A DNA stretch of 64,000 nucleotides from Draconibacterium aestuarii (GTDB lineage: Bacteria > Bacteroidota > Bacteroidia > Bacteroidales > Prolixibacteraceae). Both the position numbers and the translations under genes were made by a program. The notes below the pieces were generated by a model. It did no database searches, was not told the origin of the DNA, and worked only from the letters and a program-made list of their open reading frames with translations. Positions 17,811 to 27,236 of this stretch are shown here, one piece after another (the first letter of the stretch is position 1; each line of letters begins with the position of its first letter). Location: assembly GCA_026671195.1 (NCBI GenBank), contig JAPOHD010000009.1, forward strand, positions 51,721-115,720, in the 5' to 3' direction.

Positions 17811-20102
17811 TCATTCTTTGCTATTTTTTTTTCGTTCAAATTCACTCAATAGTTCTCCCATTTTCATTCGATAGTCCATTAATACCTTCGGGTCTTTGCT
17901 GTACATCCTGTCACTTACAAATACTTCAGAGCCAAAATCCAGTATCTTTTTTGCTTTGGCAACAAGTTTCTTTTGATTCAAATCTGCATCTTTAATGCAC
18001 TCTTCCAGCATTATCATGTAATCGTAATCATCAAGTCCTTCCCTAAGAATTTCAAGCCGCAATGAAGGTACCGGTCCAGACATGTATTTTGTTTTATCAC
18101 TATTGGGATCGCGGTTGGGTGGGTAGAAAAACATACCATCACCATTACCATATTCAGGAGCAGATCCGTAAGGAGTTCCCCATCCTGATTTATAAGTCAT
18201 CGGATCTTCCCATATATTTTGTACGATACCATCAGGAGCTGCACCCTTCGCTCCGTTCCACTGATTTGAATTCCATACTAAAATACCCACCAAATTATAT
18301 TTATAAGATATCCACAGCCACATCCGCATATTAATGGCATACGAATCGATAAAAAGATTTAAGTGAGGTTCTTTAGGCCAACACATTAAATAAGACCAGA
18401 ATTTACGTCCCTTACCAGACCACTCTTTTACTTTTTCAGGATTAATTTGATAAAGTACCGGGCACCCTATTTCTGTAACATCCATGATTTCGGGACCGGG
18501 ATTATTCTCGGTGATAAAACGGGTGAGTTTTGGTGCAGCCTCATAAATAGCTTCCATACCTTCCCGAACAAATTTGTAATGTTCATGATCGGGCTCGTCG
18601 GCCCAATACAAATATTCTTTACCTAACCAACCATTTTGCTCTAAATGATCCTGAACAGGCTTCAAATACAGCTTCATTAATTTCTTATATTCAGGTGTTC
18701 CACTAACAAATCCATTAAGCACACCTTTCGATTTTTTAGCAAGTCCGGGCACTCCAAAACGAAAACCAGAAAAACCAAACTCATCAAGGTATTTCCGGGC
18801 GACCTCATCGAAATCTGAAAAATCGATTTCTATATCCAACTCATCAATGTCTTGTTCAAAATCGCCATGGGGAAGCAAGTTCTCTCCAGACATCTCATCA
18901 ACAAACTGAAAATCGTCGAACCACACATCTCCGGCTGGCGGACCAGATAAATGAATACTGGCGTATCTTGCATTCTCTGGAAATGGGCGATAATCAGGTA
19001 AATCTTTCTCTGCAAAAAATCCCGTTGTATCAATAAATAAGGTATCCAGTCGCCAACTCCTGCAACCTTCATATTTCATCCATTTCATCGACCAGTAAAG
19101 TGGCTGTTTTTCCTCATCGTAGCATTTAACTATAACCGAATATTTTTGACCTTCAGGAAACGTTTTGGCCTGCCACTTCAATAAATAAGGGTGAGTTGGA
19201 TCAATTTTAATCAGATCAGTAAAGCGACCATTGCTGCTGTTTTTCAATTGATAAGAATACTTGCCTTCGTAGGTTGTTTCCGGATCAAAAACACCTCCTG
19301 TCCAACAAATACCTTTTACCGTTCGTTTTATTTTAGCCAGATCGTAAAAATAATAGGGAGATATCCGGTAATCTTTAAAACTTCTAAAGTACATATCCGT
19401 AACCTGTTCCAGCTCATCTTTTGTGTCGAGATTGTGGTATTGCTTAATACGAGCTGTACTCATGCCAAAACCGGAACGCATTTTCGGAAGTTCAGGCAAA
19501 GAAAAATCCCAAACATTCAGTTCAACAGGAACAGTTGTTTCCCAGCCTGATGATTCTATTAAGATTTCGCCTGTATATTTCCCTGATGAAACATTGTTTG
19601 GAACCTTGATCGTGATAAATAAGGGTGTATTCTGTTTTTCCAAGGCGTCAAACAGATCAGTGCACTGGGGCAATGGATCGGGATACAAACCGGCCTTATG
19701 CAGCGTTCCTGAAGGCTTTGTAACATGAACGTACTCAACCTTTCTTATTACCACATTTTCAGAACCAATTTCTTCTCCTTTACCATTTTTGAGATTTGTG
19801 GCTGCCACTGAAATATTTTTTAAATCAGTTAGCGGAGATAATACAAGCTGAAAACTCTCTGTTTCATTTTTGGCTGACCAAACTGCCACCTTCCCCTTTT
19901 TATCCGGACATGCTTCATTTTGCATAACTTTATAAGTACTCCCCGTCCACCACACCGTACACACCTTATCAGTAAAAATACTTTCCCCGTATGAAGAGGC
20001 TTTTGTAATTACTGAACAAAACAGGGAAAGACACAAAACCACATATCTGATATTGAGCGACACTGGCAACCAATTGAGTCTGTTTTTAATCTCGTTTTTC
20101 AT
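17811..20102 (-). CDS. GH123-like (DUF4091) glycosidase with inserted carbohydrate-binding-like domain
   Basis: GH123 enzymes are retaining beta-N-acetylgalactosaminidases using an adjacent Asp-Glu pair. Here the pair sits in YLYWADEPDHE, about residues 501-504. The N-terminal beta-sandwich contains VWSAKNETESFQLVLSP and IKVPNNVSSGKYTGEI, typical of the GH123/DUF4091 group. Residues ~268-417 interrupt the barrel with a CBM-like jelly roll (YEGKYSYQLKNSSNG, GDVWFDDFQFVD, LLPHGDFE). After it the barrel continues to GILVWNSNQWN. A signal peptide precedes SSYGESIF. I start it at 20102; ATG 20147 is also in frame, 2 bp from the upstream stop. The superfamily is clear, GalNAc specificity is not. 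Confidence 0.72.
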   Translation of the reverse strand: MKNEIKNRLNWLPVSLNIRYVVLCLSLFCSVITKASSYGESIFTDKVCTVWWTGSTYKVMQNEACPDKKGKVAVWSAKNETESFQLVLSPLTDLKNISVAATNLKNGKGEEIGSENVVIRKVEYVHVTKPSGTLHKAGLYPDPLPQCTDLFDALEKQNTPLFITIKVPNNVSSGKYTGEILIESSGWETTVPVELNVWDFSLPELPKMRSGFGMSTARIKQYHNLDTKDELEQVTDMYFRSFKDYRISPYYFYDLAKIKRTVKGICWTGGVFDPETTYEGKYSYQLKNSSNGRFTDLIKIDPTHPYLLKWQAKTFPEGQKYSVIVKCYDEEKQPLYWSMKWMKYEGCRSWRLDTLFIDTTGFFAEKDLPDYRPFPENARYASIHLSGPPAGDVWFDDFQFVDEMSGENLLPHGDFEQDIDELDIEIDFSDFDEVARKYLDEFGFSGFRFGVPGLAKKSKGVLNGFVSGTPEYKKLMKLYLKPVQDHLEQNGWLGKEYLYWADEPDHEHYKFVREGMEAIYEAAPKLTRFITENNPGPEIMDVTEIGCPVLYQINPEKVKEWSGKGRKFWSYLMCWPKEPHLNLFIDSYAINMRMWLWISYKYNLVGILVWNSNQWNGAKGAAPDGIVQNIWEDPMTYKSGWGTPYGSAPEYGNGDGMFFYPPNRDPNSDKTKYMSGPVPSLRLEILREGLDDYDYMIMLEECIKDADLNQKKLVAKAKKILDFGSEVFVSDRMYSKDPKVLMDYRMKMGELLSEFERKKNSKE

Positions 20103-20149
20103 GACTTTACTACACTCACGTTTAATTTTACAGACATAATCCCTCATCT

Positions 20150-22051
20150 TTATCTAACTTGCAAAAAGTGATTAATATCAAACATTTCTTTCCCTTGTTT
20201 TCCCATTTTAACATTTAAAGTTTCCCTGTTTATATAGTCGAAATAGTGCACTTCAAAATCATGAAAACCTTTTTCGAGAGCGGCGTAGCCTTCCTTAAAT
20301 ATTTCGTAATGAACGCCATCGTTTTTAACAATTTGTTGTCCATCAATCAAGAGCAAACTTCCATCAAACGATTTAAGTAAAAATCGATACACATCCGTTT
20401 CCGGAATATAAATCTCCCCTTGAAAACGTACGGCAAAATGATCTTTTCTTCGGGGCTGAATATCGCTCATTGCCAGCGAATCGAGTGAAAATATCCGAAC
20501 AGGCTCCAAGCCTTCGAAATCGGGTAACAACGTAAAAAATCCTTCGTAATAACTGGCCTTAACTACACTCTTCCTTCCGGATTTTTGCGCCATTAGTGGA
20601 AGTTTTACAGCCGTTTTAACACGTTCACTGCTCGTATTATCCGGTTCGCTCACTACAGCCGAAATCGTTGTTGTATTTTTTACTGTCAGCTCAATTTTTG
20701 GTTCGAATGCAGTTTGGTAATTCCCGTCGTCCAGCCGATAATTAATACAACCCGTGTTATTCGTATTTTCTATTGCAACTATAGTGCTATCGTTGAAATA
20801 CTTAGATGAAAAACTTACTAAGGGAGCATTTAAGTGATTTCGTACAGTTTGTTTTTCGAGCTTCCAGGTATCGAATACATTCATAAAAGTATCAATAGCT
20901 TCAACTGCCATTTTATTTTCTTTGATCTGAACCTTTAAAAAATGAGGGATTTTTCTGGTTTTTGCAGTAAACCATTCTTTGTATGATGCCTCGCGATTAA
21001 AACTACCGCCACCGCCGGCAGTGATGATATAAACAACTCCATTTTTAGTATCGATATGATTTTTTGCAATTGGATGAGTCCTTTCATAACCATGAACATG
21101 GCCTGATAAAACAAGATCGACTCCATAAGTTTCATAAAGTGTTTTTAAATGAAATGTATTCGGATCACCTTTATCAGCTGTTGACATTAATGAGCTTCGA
21201 TAGGATCCGAAATCGGAGGTAAAAATTGGATGATGATGAATTAGAATTTTCCACTTTTCTGTAGTGTTAGCCAACAACTTTTCTAATTCTTCATACTGTT
21301 CCGAACCAGGTAAAACGTCCTTATTGGTATCAACAAATATCAGTCGTAAATCACCTTTTTTTATCGAATAAAATGCGTTATTCAACGTACGATTAAAATA
21401 TTGATAGTACAGTTCATCATTCATTTCATGATTCCCCAAAACCGGATACAGAGGAACATGTCTTATAAGGCTCTGTGCTTGTTTGAAAAACTCATCGGTC
21501 CAGTCATCGTTGTGGTGTCCGTACGATACAAAATCGCCACAGTGAATAACAAACTGAGGACACTCGTTAAACATTTGCATTGATATTTTTTCCCAGCATT
21601 GCGTGTCGCCCTGGTTATCACCAACAGCGGTAAATGTAATATCAGACTGGTTGTAATCGGGAATACGCAATTGCGTAACAGGCCCCTTCAAAGTATCTCC
21701 TTTTTCGGTAACATTTATAACCTGATAAAAATATAATTGATCAGGTTTGAGATGCGATACTGATAACTTATGCACTAACGAAGGTTTTTTTTCTGTTACA
21801 GCAATATTCAAATCAGGTTTTAATACATGATGTTCTGTCGTTGCCAGATAAATTTGTCCCTTTGTTTCTGCTGATGTTTCCCACATTACACAAACCGAAG
21901 ATTCTGAAACATCCTGAATATAAGGTAACACAACAAAGTTTAATTCATTATTATCCTTTGTCTGAGCCCATAAGTTTAAGCTTAAAATTGTAAAAAGCGC
22001 GTACAAGATGACAACCTTATCAGAAACATTCTTAAGGCCTTTAATTTTCAT
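20150..22051 (-). CDS. Purple-acid-phosphatase-like metallophosphoesterase with C-terminal PA14-like domain
   Basis: After a signal peptide ending NLWAQ comes a fibronectin-like PAP N-terminal domain (VCVMWETSAETKGQIYL). The phosphoesterase domain has all metal motifs: AVGDNQGD, VIHCGDFVSYG, PVLGNHEMN, LIHHHPIFTS and LSGHVHGYERTHP. A linker with a chitobiase-like beta-sandwich follows, and the last ~130 residues look like a PA14 domain (YRFLLKSFDGSLLLIDGQ, KGFHDFEVHYFDY), a module that often binds sugars. I start it at 22051; an in-frame ATG at 22120 would only add residues before the signal. It is the first gene after susD. Dephosphorylation of a glycan is the natural reading in this context, but nucleotides or other phosphoesters cannot be excluded. 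Confidence 0.82.
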   Translation of the reverse strand: MKIKGLKNVSDKVVILYALFTILSLNLWAQTKDNNELNFVVLPYIQDVSESSVCVMWETSAETKGQIYLATTEHHVLKPDLNIAVTEKKPSLVHKLSVSHLKPDQLYFYQVINVTEKGDTLKGPVTQLRIPDYNQSDITFTAVGDNQGDTQCWEKISMQMFNECPQFVIHCGDFVSYGHHNDDWTDEFFKQAQSLIRHVPLYPVLGNHEMNDELYYQYFNRTLNNAFYSIKKGDLRLIFVDTNKDVLPGSEQYEELEKLLANTTEKWKILIHHHPIFTSDFGSYRSSLMSTADKGDPNTFHLKTLYETYGVDLVLSGHVHGYERTHPIAKNHIDTKNGVVYIITAGGGGSFNREASYKEWFTAKTRKIPHFLKVQIKENKMAVEAIDTFMNVFDTWKLEKQTVRNHLNAPLVSFSSKYFNDSTIVAIENTNNTGCINYRLDDGNYQTAFEPKIELTVKNTTTISAVVSEPDNTSSERVKTAVKLPLMAQKSGRKSVVKASYYEGFFTLLPDFEGLEPVRIFSLDSLAMSDIQPRRKDHFAVRFQGEIYIPETDVYRFLLKSFDGSLLLIDGQQIVKNDGVHYEIFKEGYAALEKGFHDFEVHYFDYINRETLNVKMGKQGKEMFDINHFLQVR

Positions 22052-22158
22052 ATATAGTTGGTTTTCGGAAGGAGTTATACATATTATAACGATATACACT
22101 ATAAACATGATACACCACACAGAAGAACTCTTCTATCGATAAAACTCCTGATTTCAGA

Positions 22159-22203
22159 AACAGATATTGGAATCGTTCAAAAATGGACGATCCAATATCT
22201 GTT
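22159..22203 (-). other. Intercistronic hairpin between susD and the downstream hydrolases
   Basis: Arms AACAGATATTGG and CCAATATCTGTT pair perfectly over 12 bp and extend inward with A/TCG pairs around a loop of about ten bases. There is no long T tract after it on the minus strand, so it is more likely a transcript-stabilising or attenuating structure than a strong terminator. It lies 51 bp after the susD stop, where expression of transporter genes and enzyme genes could be uncoupled. Confidence 0.6.
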
Positions 22204-22254
22204 ATTTCAAAGATTATTAATTGGTTTAAATTTTATCTTAAACTTCTCAAATCC

Positions 22255-23724
22255 CTAGTTTGCTAAGTTCGGATTTTTCTCCCCATCAACCGACGGATAT
22301 GGAGCAAAGTAATGATCCTTGGTTGGTTGATTTACAATCGTATTTTCGCTAGGATCGCGTTCCGACACTGATGCTTCAACCCTTTCAAGACGTACTAAAT
22401 CGTACCATGGATCGGTACAGAAATAGCCTCCGCAGAATTCCCAGGCACGCTCCTGAACTACAGAATCACGGAAATCAGTTTGCGACAAACCCGAAGTCAG
22501 GTCAGCAAGGCCTGCTCTGTTTCTTACTTTGTTAATAGCGCTGTACGCTGATGCATCGGCAGAATTAGACATAGCTTGTGCTTCGGCATAAACCAACAGG
22601 TTGTTGGAGTGAGTAAGTGCAACCTGAGGACGGCTGTTTTTCCAATTCATTCCATTCCATGGTTGATCCCAGTCGAATTTGCCATCATAGTATTGTTTGT
22701 AATACGGATGTTTTTTGGCTAATTCAGTATAATTTTTTGTTGTTCCATCAGACATAGGGAATTCCCACATAAAAATGGCATCTTTCCTCGGACCTTCCGG
22801 ATAGCTTTTGAAGAAATTCAGATCAGCGTAATAAACATCCCATCCGCCATATTCTCCAGGTAAACCACATAACGGGCACCCCCATTCATTATCATTATGG
22901 AAAGCCAGTACTACTTCATCACATGCATTATTCTCATAATTATAATCTTTTGAATACAAATCAGCGATGTCTTCCATCAGCTTATATCCCCACGTACCGG
23001 CACCGTCGATAACTTCTTTTGCTTTTGTAGCTGCAAGGGTATACTTCGATGCATCGTTTAAAGGATATCCGGCCATTGAAAGATAAACATAAGCCAATAA
23101 TGATTTTGCAGCTCCATTGGTAACGGCAACACCTGCCCTTTTCGAGTCATCATCCCAGTTTGTAGGAAGGTAGTCTTCAGCAATCATTAAATCTTCTACA
23201 ACCAGGTCGTAAACTTCCTGAGGACCAGTAAGAGGCATATCGTTTGACAGCTCCTCTGCACTAAGATAAAATGGAATTTCGTTGTACATCCTAACTAACT
23301 GGAAATAAACATATCCCCTTAAAAAGTGTGCCTGACCAGCTGCTTTTTTCTTTGCTGCTTCAGTGGCTTCAGCACCTTCGTAATTATTTATGATAGTATT
23401 ACAAGCATTAATTGCCTGATAAGCATATCCCCAAAACCGGAGCATTTCGCCATTGTCACCTTCTGTATTAAATACATCGACCTCGACAAAATTATTAAAT
23501 TGAGAGGTTTTATCTCTACCCGCAGTGGTATATGCAAGGGCATTTCCATAAAAATATAAATCGTTAAATATTGCATATACTCCTGTAACAGCCATTTCCA
23601 GATCACTTGCTGTGGCGTAGAAGGTTTCAGGATAAATATCTCCTTTGGGAGAAATATTCAAAAAATCTTCGGAGCATGAAACAAATATGCTGCTTATTAT
23701 AAGTATGATTAAAATCTTTTTCAT
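22255..23724 (-). CDS. SusD/RagB family glycan-binding lipoprotein
   Basis: Surface lipoprotein that forms the lid over the SusC channel and binds the target glycan. It has a lipoprotein signal (MKKILIILIISSIFVSC, Cys17) followed by the standard SusD start EDFLNISPKGDIYPETFYAT. TPR-like helices follow (AAGQAHFLRGYVYFQLVRMY), and the C-terminal RagB block includes NNLLVYAEAQAMSNSADASAYSAINKVRNRAGL, here cited only in parts: LVYAEAQAM and NKVRNRAGL. The length of 489 aa is usual. The gene starts 25 bp after the susC stop. The binding face cannot be predicted, so it gives no direct information on the glycan. Confidence 0.95.
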   Translation of the reverse strand: MKKILIILIISSIFVSCSEDFLNISPKGDIYPETFYATASDLEMAVTGVYAIFNDLYFYGNALAYTTAGRDKTSQFNNFVEVDVFNTEGDNGEMLRFWGYAYQAINACNTIINNYEGAEATEAAKKKAAGQAHFLRGYVYFQLVRMYNEIPFYLSAEELSNDMPLTGPQEVYDLVVEDLMIAEDYLPTNWDDDSKRAGVAVTNGAAKSLLAYVYLSMAGYPLNDASKYTLAATKAKEVIDGAGTWGYKLMEDIADLYSKDYNYENNACDEVVLAFHNDNEWGCPLCGLPGEYGGWDVYYADLNFFKSYPEGPRKDAIFMWEFPMSDGTTKNYTELAKKHPYYKQYYDGKFDWDQPWNGMNWKNSRPQVALTHSNNLLVYAEAQAMSNSADASAYSAINKVRNRAGLADLTSGLSQTDFRDSVVQERAWEFCGGYFCTDPWYDLVRLERVEASVSERDPSENTIVNQPTKDHYFAPYPSVDGEKNPNLAN

Positions 23725-23749
23725 CTTTTAATAAATTTAAATTGTTAGA

Positions 23750-26700
23750 TTAAAATTGCAGTGAAACTCCGAATGTAACAGTTGTGGGTAATGGTTGAGT
23801 ACCAAAATCACATCCTCCCCATAAGTCATCCGATCCGGAAGCTGAGACCTCAGGATCCAGTCCTTTATATTTCGAGAAGGTCAGCAACTCTTGTGCGCTA
23901 ACTGTAAGTGCAAGCGTCCCGAATTTGATCCATTCTCTGGGAACGTTGTAGGTAAGCCCAACGTGTTTCACTTTTACCCAACTGCCATCTTCAACCCATT
24001 GCGACGAATTCAAACGTTTTGCATCAGAAGTACTGTGAATATTCTTGTATTCGGCATCAGTATTTGATGTGGTCCAGTAATCAGTAGCCGGCCCTTTCAA
24101 CATAATGGTACGGGAATCGGCATGAACAGTTGACATACAAGCGCGTGCAAGATTTAATACATCCTGTCCGTGCATTCCTTGAAGCAGCAACGAAAAATCG
24201 AAGTTTTTATAAGAAATAGAGTTATTTAAAGCCCATATAAAATCAGGGTTGGCATCGCCAATAGCCTGGCCGTCATCGTTCAGGTTATAAGCACCGTCAT
24301 TATTAAGGTCTTCATATTTATAGTCTCCAGGAGCGAGACCATATTGGGCTGCTTGTTCAGCTTCTGATTCCTGCCATATTCCTAAATATTTGTACCCCCA
24401 GATAGTACCCAAAGGAAGATCTTCTTCAACTCTGTAAGTTTTTTCAGACAAAAATCCGTTTCCGTTTGTTCCTGACATGAATGCTGCCTGATCTCCCAGG
24501 TCAAGCACTTTGTTTTTTACGGTTGAAAGGTTAAAGTTTACATCCCATAAGAAATTACGTGTTTGAACTGCTTTGTAGTCAACAGTAAGTTCAAAACCTT
24601 TATTGCTTACCTCACCCAGGTTTTGCAGATAAGATCCTTTGTCGGCATAACCATAGTAATAAGGTAATTCCTGTAAAGTTAACAGGTCATTTGTCAATTT
24701 GTCGAAGTAGTCTAATGAAACAGACAGCTTTCCATCCAATGTAGTTATATCCAGACCAAGGTCGATTTGAGTTGTTGTTTCCCATTTCAAAAATGGATTT
24801 GCAGGTGTACCAGGAATATAACCCAGGACATTAGAACCTACACCATAATCGTAATTGTTTGATTTCATAACGGTGTAAACCCATGGACAAGGATTACCGG
24901 TTTGTCCCCAACCTGCACGAATCTTCAAATTATCGAACATACCGTTGGCTTTCATAAACGGTTCTTCCGACAAACGCCAGCTGGCTGCAAACGAAGGAAA
25001 TGCTCCGAATTTATTCTCTTCAACCCTGTTCTCCGGTCCGCTTTTTCCATCAACCCGATAAGATGCAGTGAAGTAGTATCTCTGTTTGTAATTATAATTT
25101 AAACGCCCCATATAGGCTACACGTGAAGACTTTCCATAACCTGATGAAGTAGTTTGTTCATTACTTAAGCCAATGGTGTAATAAGAAGCAAGATCAGGTA
25201 ATGGCATATCTCTACCTGTACCGGAAAGACTCCAGCCTTCTGAAGCTTCAGCTTCATACACTCCTGTAACAATTACATTGTGAGCATCAGCAAAAGTTTT
25301 GTTAAAATCGACTTTGTTTATAAGTCTCCAACTAAAACTTTCGTTTTGGCTTCTTGAGGCATAGGGATCGTTTGGCTCTAACCATGCATTTTTATAACTC
25401 CCCGACGCAGCGCCTGATTTTGCTGCATATCCTGTAACATTATAAGTCAGGAAATCGGTAATCTTATAATTTGCATTAAGCATTGAGGTTACGCTATGGT
25501 TCTCTGAAAAATTATTCTGCTCCATTGCATACATGTACGGACTATCGAGTAATGCTCCATGATGGTCTGTATTATTATACTCACCAGTTGCTTCATCGAG
25601 CCAGATTGGTTCTGTTGGTGACCAGATCAAAGCCTGGAAGAATGGATGAGCTTTACTTGTACCGGTTGATAATCCACCGTTTTTCTTTTTAGTTTTGGAT
25701 GCAGTAATATCCAGATCCATAGTCAGGCGTTTTGATGGTTGGAATCCAACTTTTGACCTTAAATAGTAATTTCCACCACTTTTTGTATTAACCATTGTTC
25801 CCTCTTCATCAGCATAACGGCCTGACATGTAAACGCTAAGTTTATCTAATTTTTGTGAATAGGAAATTTGATAATCATTTCGTATTCCGATCTGTGTAAT
25901 AGCATCGAGCCAATCGGTACCACCAGTTTCTCTGAAATCTGCTATTTCGGCCGCAGAGAAGGTTTGAGCTCCGTTAAAATCGTTAATATATTCTGCATAC
26001 TCGGCTGCATTCATTTTATCGGGATAATCAGTATTCCTGTAGCTGAAACCGGTATTTAATGATAGCCTGATAGTTGGTTCTGCTGAAGTAGCTTTTTTTG
26101 TTGTTACAAGAATAACACCATTTGATGCTCTTTCACCGTAAATGGCAGTTGCCGATGCATCTTTTAATACTTCAATTGATTCAACATCCTGGATGGGGCC
26201 AATAGGCGCTCCGATAACTCCATCTACAACAGTTAACGGACTATTGTTTCCTTCTATTGAATTTGCTCCCCTTACACGAATCTTGGTTGGAGAACCAATA
26301 TCGCCTGAAGTACGCGAAAGATTCATACCTGCAACCCTACCTGCTAACATATCAGACAGGCCTCTTACAGGTTGATTTTTAAGACTCTCCATATTTACAG
26401 AAGAAACCGATCCGGTAATATCACTTCTTTTCAAAGTACCGTAACCGATTGCTACTACTTCGTCGAGACCAATTGAATCCTGAAGCAATGTAACATTAAT
26501 TGAAGTTTGATTGCCAACTTCGATTTCCTGGGCTTTCATCCCAACAAATGAATAGTGAAGAACAGCATCTTCTGGTACATTTGTAATAGTATAGGTTCCG
26601 TCAATATCAGTTACAATACCTTTTGATGTGCCTTTTATAATTACGGTTACCCCTGGTAAGGGCTGCCCCTTTTCATCTGTAACCTTTCCGGAAACCGTTT

Positions 26701-27094
26701 TCTGTTGTTGTATGCTCATTATTGTTTTCCCTGCATTTTCAGGCGAAAGAATAATTTGACGGCCCATTACCTCATAATTAATACCGACTACTTCTTTAAT
26801 TTCATCTAAAATTTCGGTAATCTTTTGATTTTTAAATTCACCTGAAACTTCTTTATCAACATTAATTTCACCAGTGTAAAAAAAACGGAATTCACTCTGA
26901 TCTTCTATTTTAATCAGAAACTCTTCCAGGCTTACTTTTTCTACCTTAAACGTTAACTTAGTAGCTTGTGAGTAGGTTTCGGATGCGAATACTCCAACAA
27001 AGGATATCACCATTAAAAACACTGTTAGCTTCATAATTTTAAGCATTTTCAAGACACACGGACTTAGTCCATGGATACTTCGATTTTTTTCCAT
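23750..27094 (-). CDS. SusC/RagA TonB-dependent transporter with STN signalling domain
   Basis: Outer-membrane importer for oligosaccharides, energised by TonB. Domain order: N-terminal membrane/signal segment to about residue 43, a Secretin/TonB short N-terminal (STN) domain at ~48-117 (EEFLIKIEDQSEFRFFYTGE), a carboxypeptidase-regulatory-like domain at ~134-204 (VSGKVTDEKGQPLPGVTV), then a plug with the SusC signature (ESIEVLKDASATAIYG, ASNGVILVTTKKA) and a long beta-barrel to the last residue, Phe1114. The STN domain is the part that contacts FecR-type anti-sigma factors, and fecR and sigma genes lie immediately upstream. The signal n-region is long (MEKNRSIHGL...); a start at Met17 or Met21 is possible. 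Confidence 0.95.
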   Translation of the reverse strand: MEKNRSIHGLSPCVLKMLKIMKLTVFLMVISFVGVFASETYSQATKLTFKVEKVSLEEFLIKIEDQSEFRFFYTGEINVDKEVSGEFKNQKITEILDEIKEVVGINYEVMGRQIILSPENAGKTIMSIQQQKTVSGKVTDEKGQPLPGVTVIIKGTSKGIVTDIDGTYTITNVPEDAVLHYSFVGMKAQEIEVGNQTSINVTLLQDSIGLDEVVAIGYGTLKRSDITGSVSSVNMESLKNQPVRGLSDMLAGRVAGMNLSRTSGDIGSPTKIRVRGANSIEGNNSPLTVVDGVIGAPIGPIQDVESIEVLKDASATAIYGERASNGVILVTTKKATSAEPTIRLSLNTGFSYRNTDYPDKMNAAEYAEYINDFNGAQTFSAAEIADFRETGGTDWLDAITQIGIRNDYQISYSQKLDKLSVYMSGRYADEEGTMVNTKSGGNYYLRSKVGFQPSKRLTMDLDITASKTKKKNGGLSTGTSKAHPFFQALIWSPTEPIWLDEATGEYNNTDHHGALLDSPYMYAMEQNNFSENHSVTSMLNANYKITDFLTYNVTGYAAKSGAASGSYKNAWLEPNDPYASRSQNESFSWRLINKVDFNKTFADAHNVIVTGVYEAEASEGWSLSGTGRDMPLPDLASYYTIGLSNEQTTSSGYGKSSRVAYMGRLNYNYKQRYYFTASYRVDGKSGPENRVEENKFGAFPSFAASWRLSEEPFMKANGMFDNLKIRAGWGQTGNPCPWVYTVMKSNNYDYGVGSNVLGYIPGTPANPFLKWETTTQIDLGLDITTLDGKLSVSLDYFDKLTNDLLTLQELPYYYGYADKGSYLQNLGEVSNKGFELTVDYKAVQTRNFLWDVNFNLSTVKNKVLDLGDQAAFMSGTNGNGFLSEKTYRVEEDLPLGTIWGYKYLGIWQESEAEQAAQYGLAPGDYKYEDLNNDGAYNLNDDGQAIGDANPDFIWALNNSISYKNFDFSLLLQGMHGQDVLNLARACMSTVHADSRTIMLKGPATDYWTTSNTDAEYKNIHSTSDAKRLNSSQWVEDGSWVKVKHVGLTYNVPREWIKFGTLALTVSAQELLTFSKYKGLDPEVSASGSDDLWGGCDFGTQPLPTTVTFGVSLQF

Positions 27095-27144
27095 AATTTT
27101 GAATAAGTTTGATTAAGTAACTACAATTATTTATCAACGATTTT

Positions 27145-27177
27145 AAAGGAGCGAAAAGTGCCATTTTTTGCTCCTTT
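27145..27177 (-). other. Hairpin between fecR and susC
   Basis: AAAGGAGC and GCTCCTTT form an 8-bp stem, with additional AAAA/TTTT pairing inside the loop. On the minus strand it follows the fecR stop by about 60 bp and precedes the susC start by 51 bp. The 3' side has only three T bases, so termination would be partial at best. It could separate low sigma/anti-sigma expression from high susCD expression. Confidence 0.45.
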
Positions 27178-27236
27178 TATTTTTCTGAAAGTTGAAACAG
27201 ATTAGTTTTTACTTCATTTTGGTTTATTGATTTAGT

